From Sediminibacillus halophilus (lineage in GTDB: Bacteria; Bacillota; Bacilli; Bacillales; Amphibacillaceae): DNA of 64,000 nt. Shown here one piece after another: positions 25,379 through 34,393 of this stretch; position 1 is the first letter of the stretch, and each line of letters starts with the position of its first letter. Both the position numbers and the translations under genes were made by a program. Where the stretch lies: NCBI RefSeq assembly GCF_900103695.1, contig NZ_FNHF01000002.1, positions 1 to 64,000 of the forward strand, written 5' to 3'. A model generated the notes under the pieces. That model saw only the letters and a program-made list of their open reading frames with translations, was not told the origin of the DNA and searched no databases.

Positions 25379-26743
25379 TTAACCGATAATGACCCGTTCT
25401 TTCGGATAGTGATAAATATCTTTTGTCACGCGACCTCTCAGTAAGAACAGGAAGGAGAATATTCCTATTCTTCCGATGAACATAAGGAAAATGATGATAA
25501 TCTTTCCCCCCGTCGATAAATCGGGAGTAATTCCCATCGACAAACCGGTTGTACCAAATGCCGAACACACTTCAAAGGCTATCGAAATTAACGGAAACGG
25601 CTCCAGGTATGTCAGTATGATAATGGCGCTTAAGCAAAGCATTGCCGCTGTTGTAATGACAATGAAAGACCGCATTACATCTTCCTGATCAAGTTCTCTT
25701 CCGAACACTTTTATACTGGTGTTCCCTTTTCCATAATTGTAAATTGCCAACAGCATGATCGCAAAAGTTGTTGTCCGGATCCCCCCGCCGACACTACTCG
25801 GGGAAGCGCCAATGAACATCAGAACACAAATCACTACCAGAGTCGGTGACGTGAAGTCTGCTACATCCATGGTAGCCAGCCCTCCATTTCTCGTAGTGAC
25901 TGATTGGAAGAGACTGTAGAAAATTTTTTCATGCCAGATCTTATCCGCCAGAAAAGCGTTTCGCTCCAGTACAAAGATCAATAGCCACCCCGCCAAAACC
26001 AATGCGAAAAATGTCAACGTCGTCAGCTTGGAAAACAGGGAAAATGTATACTTTTGATTTATCTCCGACTGGTGTCCTCTTATTAATTCTTGTACTTCAA
26101 TCAATACAGGAAAGCCGATTGCACCCAAAATCAGCAAGACGATATTGACAAACTGAACAAAATAATCATCCGCAAAAGGAATCAGGGATGCTCCGGTAAT
26201 ATCGAATCCTGCATTGGTCGTGGCACTCACCGATGCAAAAAAACCTTGCAGTAACGCTTCCTGCCATGTATCAAAATAGGATAGAAAATAAGTGCTTAAT
26301 ATAATGGTACCAATAACTTCGATGGTCACAATGATTTTCAATATCTTGAGCATTAATTTTACCAAACCGGATAATGTGGTTCTGTTTTGATCAATCTGAA
26401 TCAGTTGTCTGCCCCGCAGGCCGATTTTTTTCCCCAACAAAATCCAGATAAATGTCCCCAAAGTCATAATCCCGATGCCGCCGAACTGAAGCACCACCGT
26501 CAATGCAAGTTTACCTGCAGCATTAAATGTTTCCGCAGTGGAAACAACGGTAAGACCAGTTACACTTACCGCACTTACTGCTGTAAACACTAAATCAATA
26601 AAGGATATGCTGAAGCCACCCTGATGAAAAAACGGCATGCCTAACAAAAGGGTCGATATAAGGACAGTCATTAAATAAAATAAAACAATCAAACGGATTG
26701 TCGATAGGTGACTTGCTTTAAATAATCGCGAAAATATGTTCAT
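25379..26743 (-). CDS. Potassium uptake transporter membrane subunit (KtrB/KtrD, TrkH family)
   Basis: This 454-residue polytopic protein has the four pore-loop repeats of the SKT superfamily; the selectivity glycines are seen in SVTGLTVV, ATTNAGFD, TRNGGLAT and FGTTGLSMG. KtrB/D subunits import K+ and need a cytoplasmic RCK subunit (KtrA or KtrC), which is not adjacent here. The ATG has an AGGAGA site. No ydaO-type c-di-AMP riboswitch was recognised upstream. Whether it corresponds to KtrB or KtrD is left open. Confidence 0.88.
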   Translation of the reverse strand: MNIFSRLFKASHLSTIRLIVLFYLMTVLISTLLLGMPFFHQGGFSISFIDLVFTAVSAVSVTGLTVVSTAETFNAAGKLALTVVLQFGGIGIMTLGTFIWILLGKKIGLRGRQLIQIDQNRTTLSGLVKLMLKILKIIVTIEVIGTIILSTYFLSYFDTWQEALLQGFFASVSATTNAGFDITGASLIPFADDYFVQFVNIVLLILGAIGFPVLIEVQELIRGHQSEINQKYTFSLFSKLTTLTFFALVLAGWLLIFVLERNAFLADKIWHEKIFYSLFQSVTTRNGGLATMDVADFTSPTLVVICVLMFIGASPSSVGGGIRTTTFAIMLLAIYNYGKGNTSIKVFGRELDQEDVMRSFIVITTAAMLCLSAIIILTYLEPFPLISIAFEVCSAFGTTGLSMGITPDLSTGGKIIIIFLMFIGRIGIFSFLFLLRGRVTKDIYHYPKERVIIG

Positions 26744-26961
26744 CTTGATTCTCCTTGCCTTTCAATTGCAGCAATGTAAGTTTACCAAAAAATACGGTTT
26801 GTTTATATAGTTTTTTCTGTTTACCTGCTTCTTTTATCGTCTCGCTGTGCTAATTGAAAAGGGATTTTCATACCTTCGCCTTTTTCAGCATTGTTCGCAC
26901 TCTGCCTGTCTTCTATACAAAGACAGACATACTTGAAGCGGTCTGGAATAAATTAACGCTG

Positions 26962-26990
26962 TTTAAATCCTTTTAGCTGGGTTATATTAT
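26962..26990 (+). promoter_or_regulatory. polY2 promoter
   Basis: TTTAAA (26962-26967), 17 bases, TATTAT (26985-26990), followed at once by the LexA box. Confidence 0.6.
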
Positions 26991-26998
26991 ACACAAAA

Positions 26999-27012
26999 CG
27001 AACGTACGTTCT
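26999..27012. promoter_or_regulatory. LexA (DinR) SOS box
   Basis: CGAACGTACGTTCT matches the Bacillus SOS box CGAACnnnnGTTCG except for the last base. It covers the expected transcription start of the DNA polymerase gene. Confidence 0.88.
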
Positions 27013-27028
27013 TTAAAGGGGGGATTAC

Positions 27029-28285
27029 ATGCTGCCGACAAACTTAAAGCTTCCTAGAAATAATGTGCTTTGTATCGATATGCGGTCTTTTTATGCCAGC
27101 GTAGAATGTATGAAACGCAATTTGGATCCCATGCAGGATATGCTGGCAGTCGTAGGCGACAAAAAGCGATCGGGGAGTATCATCCTCGCAGCCTCCCCTT
27201 CCTTGAAGAAAAAACACGGAATTAAAAATGTCAGCCGCTATTTCGAGCTTCCAGATGACCCGGATATCCATGTCGTAGAAGCGAAGATGGGCGATTATTT
27301 GCAAGTCTCCATGGAGATCACCAAGCTGGTCAATCAATACGTCCCGAAAGAAGCAATCCATCAATATTCCGTTGATGAACTATGGGTGACAGTGAACGGT
27401 CTGGAAAAATTATATGGAGACTGCTGGCAAGTCGCCCGGATGATCAAAACAGAATTGCAGGAGACAATGGGATTGACCTGTTCAATTGGCATTGGAGATA
27501 ATAAATTTTTGGCGAAGGTTGTCATGGATTTATACGCCAAGGAGGAAGGAATTGCCGAGTGTCGGTATGAAGATGTAGAAAAAAAGCTATGGCCGATACC
27601 GATTGAAAAAATTTGGGGGATCGGAAAGCGGATGATGCGTAATTTAAATCGAATGGGCATTGTCACACTTGGTCAACTGGCAGATTTCCCTCTGGAGCGG
27701 CTTAAGAAACGATTTGGCATTATGGGAGAGCAATTATATTGGCACGCCTGGGGAGTGGATTTAAGCCCTGTCACCGGCGATTTTCAAAAGCAGGAGCAAA
27801 AGGGATTCGGCCACGGAATTACATTGCTGCGAGATTACCGGGGGGACGAAGTTTTCGCCTGCATTCTTGATTTGTGTGAGGAAGTGTGCCGAAGAGCAAG
27901 GACTGCAGGCCAGGCCGGCAGAACAGTCCACCTCGGCATCGGTTATTCCCAGGAAAGCGGCGGGGGATTCAGCAGATCCCGCTCTGTTGCACTTCCGACG
28001 AACATCACCATAGAAATATACAAAGTATGCATGCAGTTATTCCGTGAATTTTATGATGGTGTCAGCAAAATCCGCCGAGTGTTCGTCACCCTGGATAACT
28101 TAGCAAATGATGAGGAAACCCAGCTGGATTTGTTCATGGACAAATCCAAACAAAAAGACCTTGGTTATGTCATGGATCACATCCGGAAAAAATACGGATC
28201 CGCTTCCCTGCTGCGGGCCACGAGCTTCACAGATCTAGGTGTGACCCTTGACCGTACACATAAAATCGGCGGTCACAAAGCCTGA
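27029..28285 (+). CDS. polY2: Y-family DNA polymerase (UvrX/YqjW, PolY2 type)
   Basis: This 418-residue translesion polymerase has the catalytic motifs DMRSFYASVE (residues ~17-26) and YSVDELWV, a thumb with helix-hairpin-helix (IEKIWGIGKRMMRNL) and a little-finger domain. Family members bypass damaged bases during the SOS response. The early LPRNNVLCIDMRSFYAS matches the UvrX/YqjW branch rather than DinB. A GGGGGG site precedes the ATG, and a LexA box lies in the promoter. The C-terminal QLDLFMD is a likely beta-clamp-binding motif. It converges on the GNAT gene. Confidence 0.92.
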   Translation: MLPTNLKLPRNNVLCIDMRSFYASVECMKRNLDPMQDMLAVVGDKKRSGSIILAASPSLKKKHGIKNVSRYFELPDDPDIHVVEAKMGDYLQVSMEITKLVNQYVPKEAIHQYSVDELWVTVNGLEKLYGDCWQVARMIKTELQETMGLTCSIGIGDNKFLAKVVMDLYAKEEGIAECRYEDVEKKLWPIPIEKIWGIGKRMMRNLNRMGIVTLGQLADFPLERLKKRFGIMGEQLYWHAWGVDLSPVTGDFQKQEQKGFGHGITLLRDYRGDEVFACILDLCEEVCRRARTAGQAGRTVHLGIGYSQESGGGFSRSRSVALPTNITIEIYKVCMQLFREFYDGVSKIRRVFVTLDNLANDEETQLDLFMDKSKQKDLGYVMDHIRKKYGSASLLRATSFTDLGVTLDRTHKIGGHKA

Positions 28286-28300
28286 GGAGTTTGAGCATAT

Positions 28301-28843
28301 TCAGTGGAAAATCGGATTGGATTCCCATTCCTCCCGAAGCATGCCCATTCGGATAGAATCATAAAACTTTCCATTATAATACCGGCACTTCCTTAGCTTT
28401 GCTTCCATTGTCATGCCGAGCTTTTCCCCGACTTTTACCATCCGCTGATTTCCAGACCAGGTAGTATAACCGACACGGACCAGCGGCATGGTTTGAAACA
28501 AATGATTGATCCACAGCCGCAGGGCTTCCGTCCCATATCCACCGCTCCAATACTGCGGCTGATAGATGACAATCCCCATTTCCAGCCAAAGCGAGGGCTT
28601 ATGCTCCCAATAATAGCTGACCATACCGATCAACTTATCATCTACGGTTATAATCCAGCGTTCATCCTGGCTAATCAATTGATCCTTTTTATCCAAGTAC
28701 TCATCCAGGGAAGTCTGTCGATGGGCAAAATAGGGAGCATCCCACTTTTTCCATTCGGGAGACTTCTCGCTGTACGCTAATTTCCACAACGTTTCCAGGT
28801 CTCTTTCCTCAATCTGTCGTATTGAAATACTTTCCTGTCCCAT
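28301..28843 (-). CDS. GNAT-family acetyltransferase (RimJ/RimL-like)
   Basis: This 180-residue protein has the GNAT fold with the acetyl-CoA-binding region around QPQYWSGGYGTEALRLW and the typical RimJ/RimL end (GNQRMVKVGEKLGM). It may acetylate a protein N-terminus, an amine or an antibiotic; the substrate is unknown. It starts 14 bases after menE, so both are probably on one transcript, but no metabolic link to menaquinone is evident. The ATG has an AAGGGG site. Confidence 0.85.
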   Translation of the reverse strand: MGQESISIRQIEERDLETLWKLAYSEKSPEWKKWDAPYFAHRQTSLDEYLDKKDQLISQDERWIITVDDKLIGMVSYYWEHKPSLWLEMGIVIYQPQYWSGGYGTEALRLWINHLFQTMPLVRVGYTTWSGNQRMVKVGEKLGMTMEAKLRKCRYYNGKFYDSIRMGMLREEWESNPIFH

Positions 28844-28857
28844 ATCCCAACCCCTTC

Positions 28858-30345
28858 TTAAGATTCATATTCTCCCAACAAATCAACAAGCTTATGCCTG
28901 ACAAGCTTATTTGATGCATTGCGTGGCAGTTCAGCGATAAAGTAAACATGTTTCGGCACCTTGAATTTTGCCAGGCGTTCCCTACAATAGTCGAAAACTT
29001 TCTCCTTGGTTAAATCCGTATGGGATGCAACAATGAAAACAACGGGTACCTGCCCCCATTGATCATCCTCTCTGCCGATGACACCTGCTTCCTTCACCCC
29101 GTCCATCCCAGCGAGAACGCTCTCGATTTCAGCTGGGTAAATGTTTTCGCCACCAGAAATAATCAAATCCTTCCGTCTGTCCATCACATAAAGAAAACCA
29201 TCTTCATCCAATTTCCCCAGGTCACCGGTGGCCAGCCACCCATCATGGAATGATTTATCGTTGGCTGAGTCATTTTTATAATAACCTTTCGTCACCATCG
29301 GTCCTTTGACAACTATTTCTCCGACCGTTCCATCAGGAGCGGGATTTCCCTCCAGCATGATTTTCAATTGTGCAGGAACCAGCGGTTTTCCGGCTGAACC
29401 GAGCTTGGATAAGGCATAGTCTGGGCTAAGGGTGACAATTTGCGAAGAAGTTTCTGTCATGCCATACGTTTGAAAAACTGGTATCTCATGTAACCTTGCC
29501 TTTTCCAACAGTGGCTCCGGTGCCGGACCACCTCCTAAAAGCATACAGCGGAAGGAATCCGGATAGCGACCGCCAGCCAACTTGTTGATTAGCCGTTCAA
29601 GCATCACTGCTACCACGGATACAATGGTGACATTTTCTGAAATGATCGCTCGATGAGCAAGGTCGATATCAAATTTTTTCATCAAATAAACGGGCATGCC
29701 ATACACGACGCTTTTCACTAACAGCGATAGACCTCCGACATGAAACAGCGGCAGGGAAGCCAGCCATTTATCGTTTTTGCTCAATCCGAGATTGAGTGCC
29801 GAAGATACCGCACTCCACCAATGATTACCGTAAGTATGCTCCACGCCCTTTGGAAAACCAGTAGTTCCAGAAGTATAAATAATCGTAAACAGCTTATTCA
29901 ACACTAATTCTTCTTGCAAAGCAACAGTTGTTTCCGTTTGTTCGATGATTTCTCGAAAACTGCGGAAGTCGGGACAATCAGCTTGGTCGACAGCAGAAAG
30001 GGCAAGCTCAGTATGGCCATCATCATATAGCAGGCACGAAACCTCTGCATCGTTTAATTGATAAGCCAGTTCCGCAGCAGAAAGACGGACGTTCAATAAA
30101 ACAGCGACTGCTCCAAGATAGGACAAAGCATGAATGGCAGCCGCCATATCCGAAGAATTCGCAGCCAATAAAGCGACATGATTTCCTTCCTGGACACCGG
30201 AAGCAGCCATTTTCTTCGCCAAGGACCTGCTTTTATCACGCAGCTGTTGAAACGTCAGCTCTTCTCCATCCGATGTTTCAATTGCTGTTTTATCTGGTGA
30301 CAAATCGGCTTGTTTATCGAGCCAATGAGGTATAACTTCTGTCAT
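28858..30345 (-). CDS. menE: o-Succinylbenzoate-CoA ligase
   Basis: MenE activates o-succinylbenzoate with ATP and CoA in menaquinone synthesis. This 495-residue ANL-family enzyme has the P-loop YTSGTTGFPKG, the YGMTET motif, the ATP-binding TGDLG and the C-terminal catalytic Lys in NKLVRHKL. The ATG is preceded by GAAAGG. It is separated from menB by more than 3 kb of other DNA, unlike the compact B. subtilis cluster, and is followed by a GNAT gene rather than menC. Confidence 0.93.
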   Translation of the reverse strand: MTEVIPHWLDKQADLSPDKTAIETSDGEELTFQQLRDKSRSLAKKMAASGVQEGNHVALLAANSSDMAAAIHALSYLGAVAVLLNVRLSAAELAYQLNDAEVSCLLYDDGHTELALSAVDQADCPDFRSFREIIEQTETTVALQEELVLNKLFTIIYTSGTTGFPKGVEHTYGNHWWSAVSSALNLGLSKNDKWLASLPLFHVGGLSLLVKSVVYGMPVYLMKKFDIDLAHRAIISENVTIVSVVAVMLERLINKLAGGRYPDSFRCMLLGGGPAPEPLLEKARLHEIPVFQTYGMTETSSQIVTLSPDYALSKLGSAGKPLVPAQLKIMLEGNPAPDGTVGEIVVKGPMVTKGYYKNDSANDKSFHDGWLATGDLGKLDEDGFLYVMDRRKDLIISGGENIYPAEIESVLAGMDGVKEAGVIGREDDQWGQVPVVFIVASHTDLTKEKVFDYCRERLAKFKVPKHVYFIAELPRNASNKLVRHKLVDLLGEYES

Positions 30346-30497
30346 GATGTTCGAATCCTTTCTTTAAAAACCTGATAACTAGTATGTCACAATTTTATCG
30401 AACAACGAAAAAAAAGAAAAGCATGGTCATTCAAAAGTTCGTTGAGCCTCAGACAATAAAGTAATAATTTCAATACGTGCTATTTACCGCCTTATGT

Positions 30498-30564
30498 TAA
30501 AATAAATAGATATTAAACCGGTGGAGAGTAAATGAAATGGTATAACCTACTATTTACTCTCCAC
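30498..30564 (+). promoter_or_regulatory. Leader of the DUF4317 gene: extended -10 and a 13-bp hairpin
   Basis: TGT-TAAAAT (30495-30503) is a candidate extended -10. Downstream, GTGGAGAGTAAAT (30521-30533) and ATTTACTCTCCAC (30552-30564) form a perfect inverted repeat with an 18-base loop followed by TTTCTC. The left arm also holds a GGTGGAGAG site with an ATG at 30532 opening a short frame that runs into the DUF4317 start. Confidence 0.5.
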
Positions 30565-30616
30565 TTTCTCATGCTTCTTGATTTTGCCAATTATACACAC
30601 AGGGGTGGATTTATCT

Positions 30617-31780
30617 ATGAACAAAAAAGATGTCGCTGCTATCCGCAAACAATTTAAAGTAGACAATGATTTACTGAAAGTATCAGATATATTCAATGTT
30701 TATATTATGAAGGAATCAAGTGAAATTTATCATCATCAAAGCCAGCCTTTTGAAATGCTGGAACAGGACCAGCAGGAATTATTCATGAACAATTTCAAAA
30801 AATTACTTACTGGTCAACTGGACGAAAAACTATTCGAGCTTAAATTCGAACGTGATATAGAAAACAGCAGCCAGCTTATTTTGCATCAGGGCTTGCTAAG
30901 CAGCGAAGTAGAAAATTGGAAACAACAAATGCTGCTTATCGTTGAGAAAATGCTGAACAATAAACAATACGAAATGGACATCGTCATTACTTTTATCAAA
31001 GCAGAATATTTAAAACCGATGAAGCGCCAGAACGAGGAGTCGGAAGAAAGTGAACGGGATACCGTTTTTTCCAATCCGTTTATTCTTTGCAGCATCAACA
31101 GAACCCAGGATCCAAAGAAAGAGCTACTTTTTGATTATGTCGAAAAGGAATTCAAATACAATGTCGTCGTCGATCCGATCATCAACCTGAACGCTCCGAT
31201 GGCAGGATTCTTGTTTCCTTGTATCACGGATAATGCTGCAGATGTCAACCACATTCTTTATTCAGCAGGCAAAGTGAATGAACCAGACCCTAGCTTTGTA
31301 GAAGAAGTGTTGAATGCGCAAGAAACCATCACTGCCAAAGAGGACAAAACCGTCTTCGAGGAAATTGTAAAGGACGTAACGGGTGATCAGCTGAATACGT
31401 CCACACTTGCCAATGTCTATGAGGAAATTAACCGCGTAATGGAAGACAATGAAGAAGAAGAAACACCAACGCTAGACTATCGGGATGTTGAACGGGTATT
31501 AAAAATGAGCGGAGTCGACGATGTGAATACAGAAAAGGTTGAAGCTGCTTTTCATCATGTTATCGATGATGAGAAATACGAACTGAAAGCGAGTAGTATC
31601 CTGCCAAAATATAAATCGAAATCGATAAAAATCAATACGAAAGTGGCAAACATTTCAATCAGCCCGGAAGATTTGCGATACGTTAGACAAGTAAATTTCA
31701 ATGGCAAGCGCTGTATCATGATCGAAGTAGAAGAAGATACCGTGATTGAAGGATTTAAAATGATACCCGAAGCTTTTTAA
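30617..31780 (+). CDS. DUF4317 family protein, unknown function
   Basis: This ~387-residue cytoplasmic protein starts MNKKDVAAIRKQFKVDND, the characteristic DUF4317 beginning. It is acidic, mixed alpha/beta, without membrane segments or recognised catalytic motifs. The start at 30617 is set by AGGGGTGG eight bases upstream; an in-frame start 13 codons earlier has no site. A hairpin leader precedes it, and the long noncoding repeat follows it. It sits between menE and menB where B. subtilis has no such gene. Confidence 0.83.
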   Translation: MNKKDVAAIRKQFKVDNDLLKVSDIFNVYIMKESSEIYHHQSQPFEMLEQDQQELFMNNFKKLLTGQLDEKLFELKFERDIENSSQLILHQGLLSSEVENWKQQMLLIVEKMLNNKQYEMDIVITFIKAEYLKPMKRQNEESEESERDTVFSNPFILCSINRTQDPKKELLFDYVEKEFKYNVVVDPIINLNAPMAGFLFPCITDNAADVNHILYSAGKVNEPDPSFVEEVLNAQETITAKEDKTVFEEIVKDVTGDQLNTSTLANVYEEINRVMEDNEEEETPTLDYRDVERVLKMSGVDDVNTEKVEAAFHHVIDDEKYELKASSILPKYKSKSIKINTKVANISISPEDLRYVRQVNFNGKRCIMIEVEEDTVIEGFKMIPEAF

Positions 31781-31848
31781 CATGTTGCCTGCTGCGATAA
31801 TTGTCGAACTTGATAGAAACCACAACATAATTGGAATCCGTCTTTCTA

Positions 31849-32414
31849 ACTTCCTACGTTTATTGAGTGGGAGTTCGGCGCTGCGGAAATACCCTGCGCT
31901 TTCCGCGGGCGGCTGGTGAGCCTCCTCAAGCTAACGCTCTCCGAGGCCTATCCTCCCGCTGGAGTTTTCGGATTTTCCCTTCACTAGGAACAGCTTCCCG
32001 TTTATAAACCGAGGGTACTAGACATTTTTAGCCACTTGGTGCTCTATGGACCGTCTTATCAAAAGACATAGCTGGGAAAACAAGCAGAAAGTCCAAGAGA
32101 ACGTGAAAAGACGGAGTCCCAACTGGCTTTGTATGAAAAGAAGCATACATATCCTGACAACCGTTTTCAAGCTAGCTTGTTGAGTCTAAAAGATAAAGTT
32201 TCTAAGTTTACGATTTTCAGCATGTTGCTTAGCGCAGGGAGCATATGCAGACTCCAGTGGGAAAAGCGCGAGCTGAAGATCCACTTGGGAAAGCGGTTTT
32301 CTTTACCAAGTTAGCTGAAGCCGTGCCCGCGGAAAGCGAAGTTTGCTGCCGAAGCGTTGGTTAACACGCTTTTTGAATAGGCAATGGAATTTCCCATTAC
32401 AGTTACTGTGTAGT
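31849..32414 (+). repeat. Long dispersed noncoding repeat, copy A (~566 bp)
   Basis: This stretch is clearly related to 61059-61566 along most of its length, with shared blocks such as CTGCGGAAATACC-type, AAGACGGA..CCCAACTG, GTGGGAAAAGCGCGAG, GATCCACTTGGGAAAGCG, GAAGCCGTGCCC-type and GATAGGCAATGGA-type sequences. A perfect 14-bp inverted repeat (31897-31910 and 32325-32338, CGCTTTCCGCGGGC and its complement) marks two modules 414 bp apart. No long conserved frame is shared by the copies, so it looks noncoding. Orientation is given as the shared direction of both copies. It fills most of the gap 31781-32512. Confidence 0.85.
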
Positions 32415-32444
32415 TTATATTTTTTGTGCATACAAGATTAGTTA

Positions 32445-32470
32445 AAAAGGGCTGCAACCGCAGCCCTTTT
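32445..32470. terminator. Terminator after the SDR gene
   Basis: AAAAGGGCTGC, short loop, GCAGCCCTTTT: usable in both directions, between repeat copy A and the SDR gene. Confidence 0.85.
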
Positions 32471-32512
32471 CTCATGGTTAGATTGAAGCAGACTGGCAGC
32501 TGCAGCTGCACG

Positions 32513-33163
32513 CTATAAGGAGCTGATTGCTTCCTTAATCGGAGTAGTACCAGTCACTACTTGAAATTCTTTCCCGATTGTCGAGTCATTCTCCAAGCTG
32601 GCAGCGATAACGCTTGCCACGTCCTCTCGTGGAACTTCTCCTCTTTCCACTTCGGTTGCTGCTTTCACATTCCCTGTTCCTTGATCGTTTGTCAATGCAC
32701 CAGGATGAATAATGGTGTAATCCAGGTCTGTGCGCTTTAACCACTCGTCTGCGTAATGTTTTGCTGCAACATAGGGGGCAAACGAGGAAGGAGCCGCCTG
32801 TATAGCCTCTCGCCTAGTATCAAACGAGCTGATCATAATAAATCGTTTCACGCCAGCAGATTTGGCTGCTTCAATGGTTTTAACCGCTCCATCCAAGTCC
32901 ACCATAATCGTTTTATCTTTTCCAGTGTGTGGTCCTGAACCCGCAGTAAAGACGATAGCATCGATTCCTTCCGCAGCCTTGGCAATCGTCTCTATATCCT
33001 GTTCTAAATCCACCACTTCTGTTTCAGCATTAAGGTTTTCAAAGAATGCTGCCTGTTCCTGTTTTCGGATCATGGCCTTTGCTTCCAGGCTCGAGTTATT
33101 CTGCATAATCGTAATAAGATGTTTTCCGATTTGTCCGTTTGCTCCGACAACTAGAACTCTCAA
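32513..33163 (-). CDS. NAD(P)-binding SDR-type protein (YhfK-like)
   Basis: This ~216-residue atypical short-chain dehydrogenase has the nucleotide-binding glycine motif GANGQIGKH right at its N-terminus and the family pattern of NAD(P)H-binding/NmrA-like proteins such as B. subtilis YhfK. The substrate is unknown. The ATG at 33172 has its AGAAAGG site touching the start codon, so the TTG at 33163 (MRVLVVGANG), correctly spaced and aligning with YhfK, is preferred. It interrupts the men region and ends at a strong terminator. Confidence 0.83.
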   Translation of the reverse strand: MRVLVVGANGQIGKHLITIMQNNSSLEAKAMIRKQEQAAFFENLNAETEVVDLEQDIETIAKAAEGIDAIVFTAGSGPHTGKDKTIMVDLDGAVKTIEAAKSAGVKRFIMISSFDTRREAIQAAPSSFAPYVAAKHYADEWLKRTDLDYTIIHPGALTNDQGTGNVKAATEVERGEVPREDVASVIAASLENDSTIGKEFQVVTGTTPIKEAISSL

Positions 33164-33285
33164 TTTCTTCATCCTTTCTAAGTAACTGGATTAGACCATC
33201 TTTCTTTTGATTCATTTAGATTATGGTCCTTATCCATTATCCTAAAGTGAAAAGAAGTAAAATGTCCAGAAGCAACTATTAGCCG

Positions 33286-33325
33286 TTAGCTGCAGCCGTG
33301 TCCATGGAAAGCGAAGTATCTGCCG
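33286..33325 (+). repeat. Short fragment of the dispersed repeat (right-end module)
   Basis: TTAGCTGCAGCCGTGTCC followed by ATGGAAAGCGAAGTATCTGC closely matches 32311-32350 in copy A. Only this ~40-base module is present. Confidence 0.7.
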
Positions 33326-33374
33326 GATTGTCGAATTCCATTATTCTTGGAAAAAAGTTAAGTTATCATAATAT

Positions 33375-33424
33375 TAAAAAACCGAACGAGTTCGAATATT
33401 TTTTTCGATTCACCGTTCGGTTTT
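33375..33424. terminator. menB terminator
   Basis: AAAAAACCGAACG and CGTTCGGTTTT form a stem around a ~25-base loop just after menB. Confidence 0.75.
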
Positions 33425-33451
33425 GTCATTATGCGTTTGTCCCAGTTCTAA

Positions 33452-34270
33452 TTAAGGGAAACGCGGAAATTGTTTGAAGTCCGGTTTACGCTTTTCCTTA
33501 AAGGCGTCTCTTCCTTCCTTCGCCTCATCTGTTGTGTAATACAGCAATGTCGCATCGCCGCCCATTTGTTGCAATCCAGCCAAGCCATCTGTATCAGCGT
33601 TGAAAGAAGCTTTTAAGAAACGCAGAGCAGTCGGTGATTTTTCCAGCATTTCCTGGCACCATTGTACGGTTTCCTCTTCGAGCTTATCCAATGGCACTAC
33701 AGTGTTGACCAAGCCCATGTCCTCGGCCTCTTTTGCACTGTACTGACGGCACAAGTACCAGATTTCCCTTGCCTTTTTGTGACCGACAATTCTAGCCAGA
33801 AGACCAGCGCCATAACCGGCATCGAAACTTCCAACCTTAGGACCTGTTTGTCCGAACACCGCATTATCGGCAGCAATCGTCAAATCACACACAACATGTA
33901 GGACATGGCCGCCCCCGATTGCATAACCGGAAACCATTGCTACTACCGGTTTTGGAATAACACGGATCAGGCGCTGTAAATCCAGCACATTCAGGCGGGG
34001 AATTTGATCCTCACCAACGTAACCGCCGTGACCGCGGACTTTCTGGTCTCCTCCTGCACAAAAAGCTTCATCACCTGCACCAGCAAGGACAATAACACCA
34101 ATATTGGAGTTGTCACGTGCCCGGGTAAACGCGTCTATCAATTCATTTGTTGTTTCCGGACGGAATGCATTGCGCACTTCTGGACGGTTAATCGTAATTT
34201 TTGCAATTCCATTATAAGATTCGTAAAGAATATCTTCGTATTCCCTTTCTGTAACCCACTCAATTGCCAT
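33452..34270 (-). CDS. menB: 1,4-Dihydroxy-2-naphthoyl-CoA synthase
   Basis: MenB closes the naphthoate ring from o-succinylbenzoyl-CoA. This 272-residue crotonase-family enzyme (B. subtilis 271) has the oxyanion-hole regions [11 protein letters not shown] and [12 protein letters not shown] and the C-terminal [10 protein letters not shown] segment typical of MenB. The ATG at 34270 has GGAGGG seven bases upstream and matches the family length; an in-frame start five codons earlier is less likely. It is the last gene of the menF-D-H-B operon, 123 bases after menH. Confidence 0.96.
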   Translation of the reverse strand: MAIEWVTEREYEDILYESYNGIAKITINRPEVRNAFRPETTNELIDAFTRARDNSNIGVIVLAGAGDEAFCAGGDQKVRGHGGYVGEDQIPRLNVLDLQRLIRVIPKPVVAMVSGYAIGGGHVLHVVCDLTIAADNAVFGQTGPKVGSFDAGYGAGLLARIVGHKKAREIWYLCRQYSAKEAEDMGLVNTVVPLDKLEEETVQWCQEMLEKSPTALRFLKASFNADTDGLAGLQQMGGDATLLYYTTDEAKEGRDAFKEKRKPDFKQFPRFP

Positions 34271-34393
34271 AGGGATACCCTCCATTCAAAATTGTTTTAG
34301 TTCTTGCTGTCGGGAAGCTAAGAGCTCTTCGGGGAGTCTTCATAGAAGCACCATAAAAATAATTCTCGAATTCACCTGACTCATCAGCTTCCT

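Noticed and set aside
26744-26961. c-di-AMP (ydaO) riboswitch before the potassium transporter
   Set aside because: None of the conserved core blocks of that riboswitch could be seen in the leader on the minus strand.
32129-32314. Open frame of 61 codons inside repeat copy A
   Set aside because: No ribosome binding site, and the frame is not kept in copy B, so the repeat is treated as noncoding.
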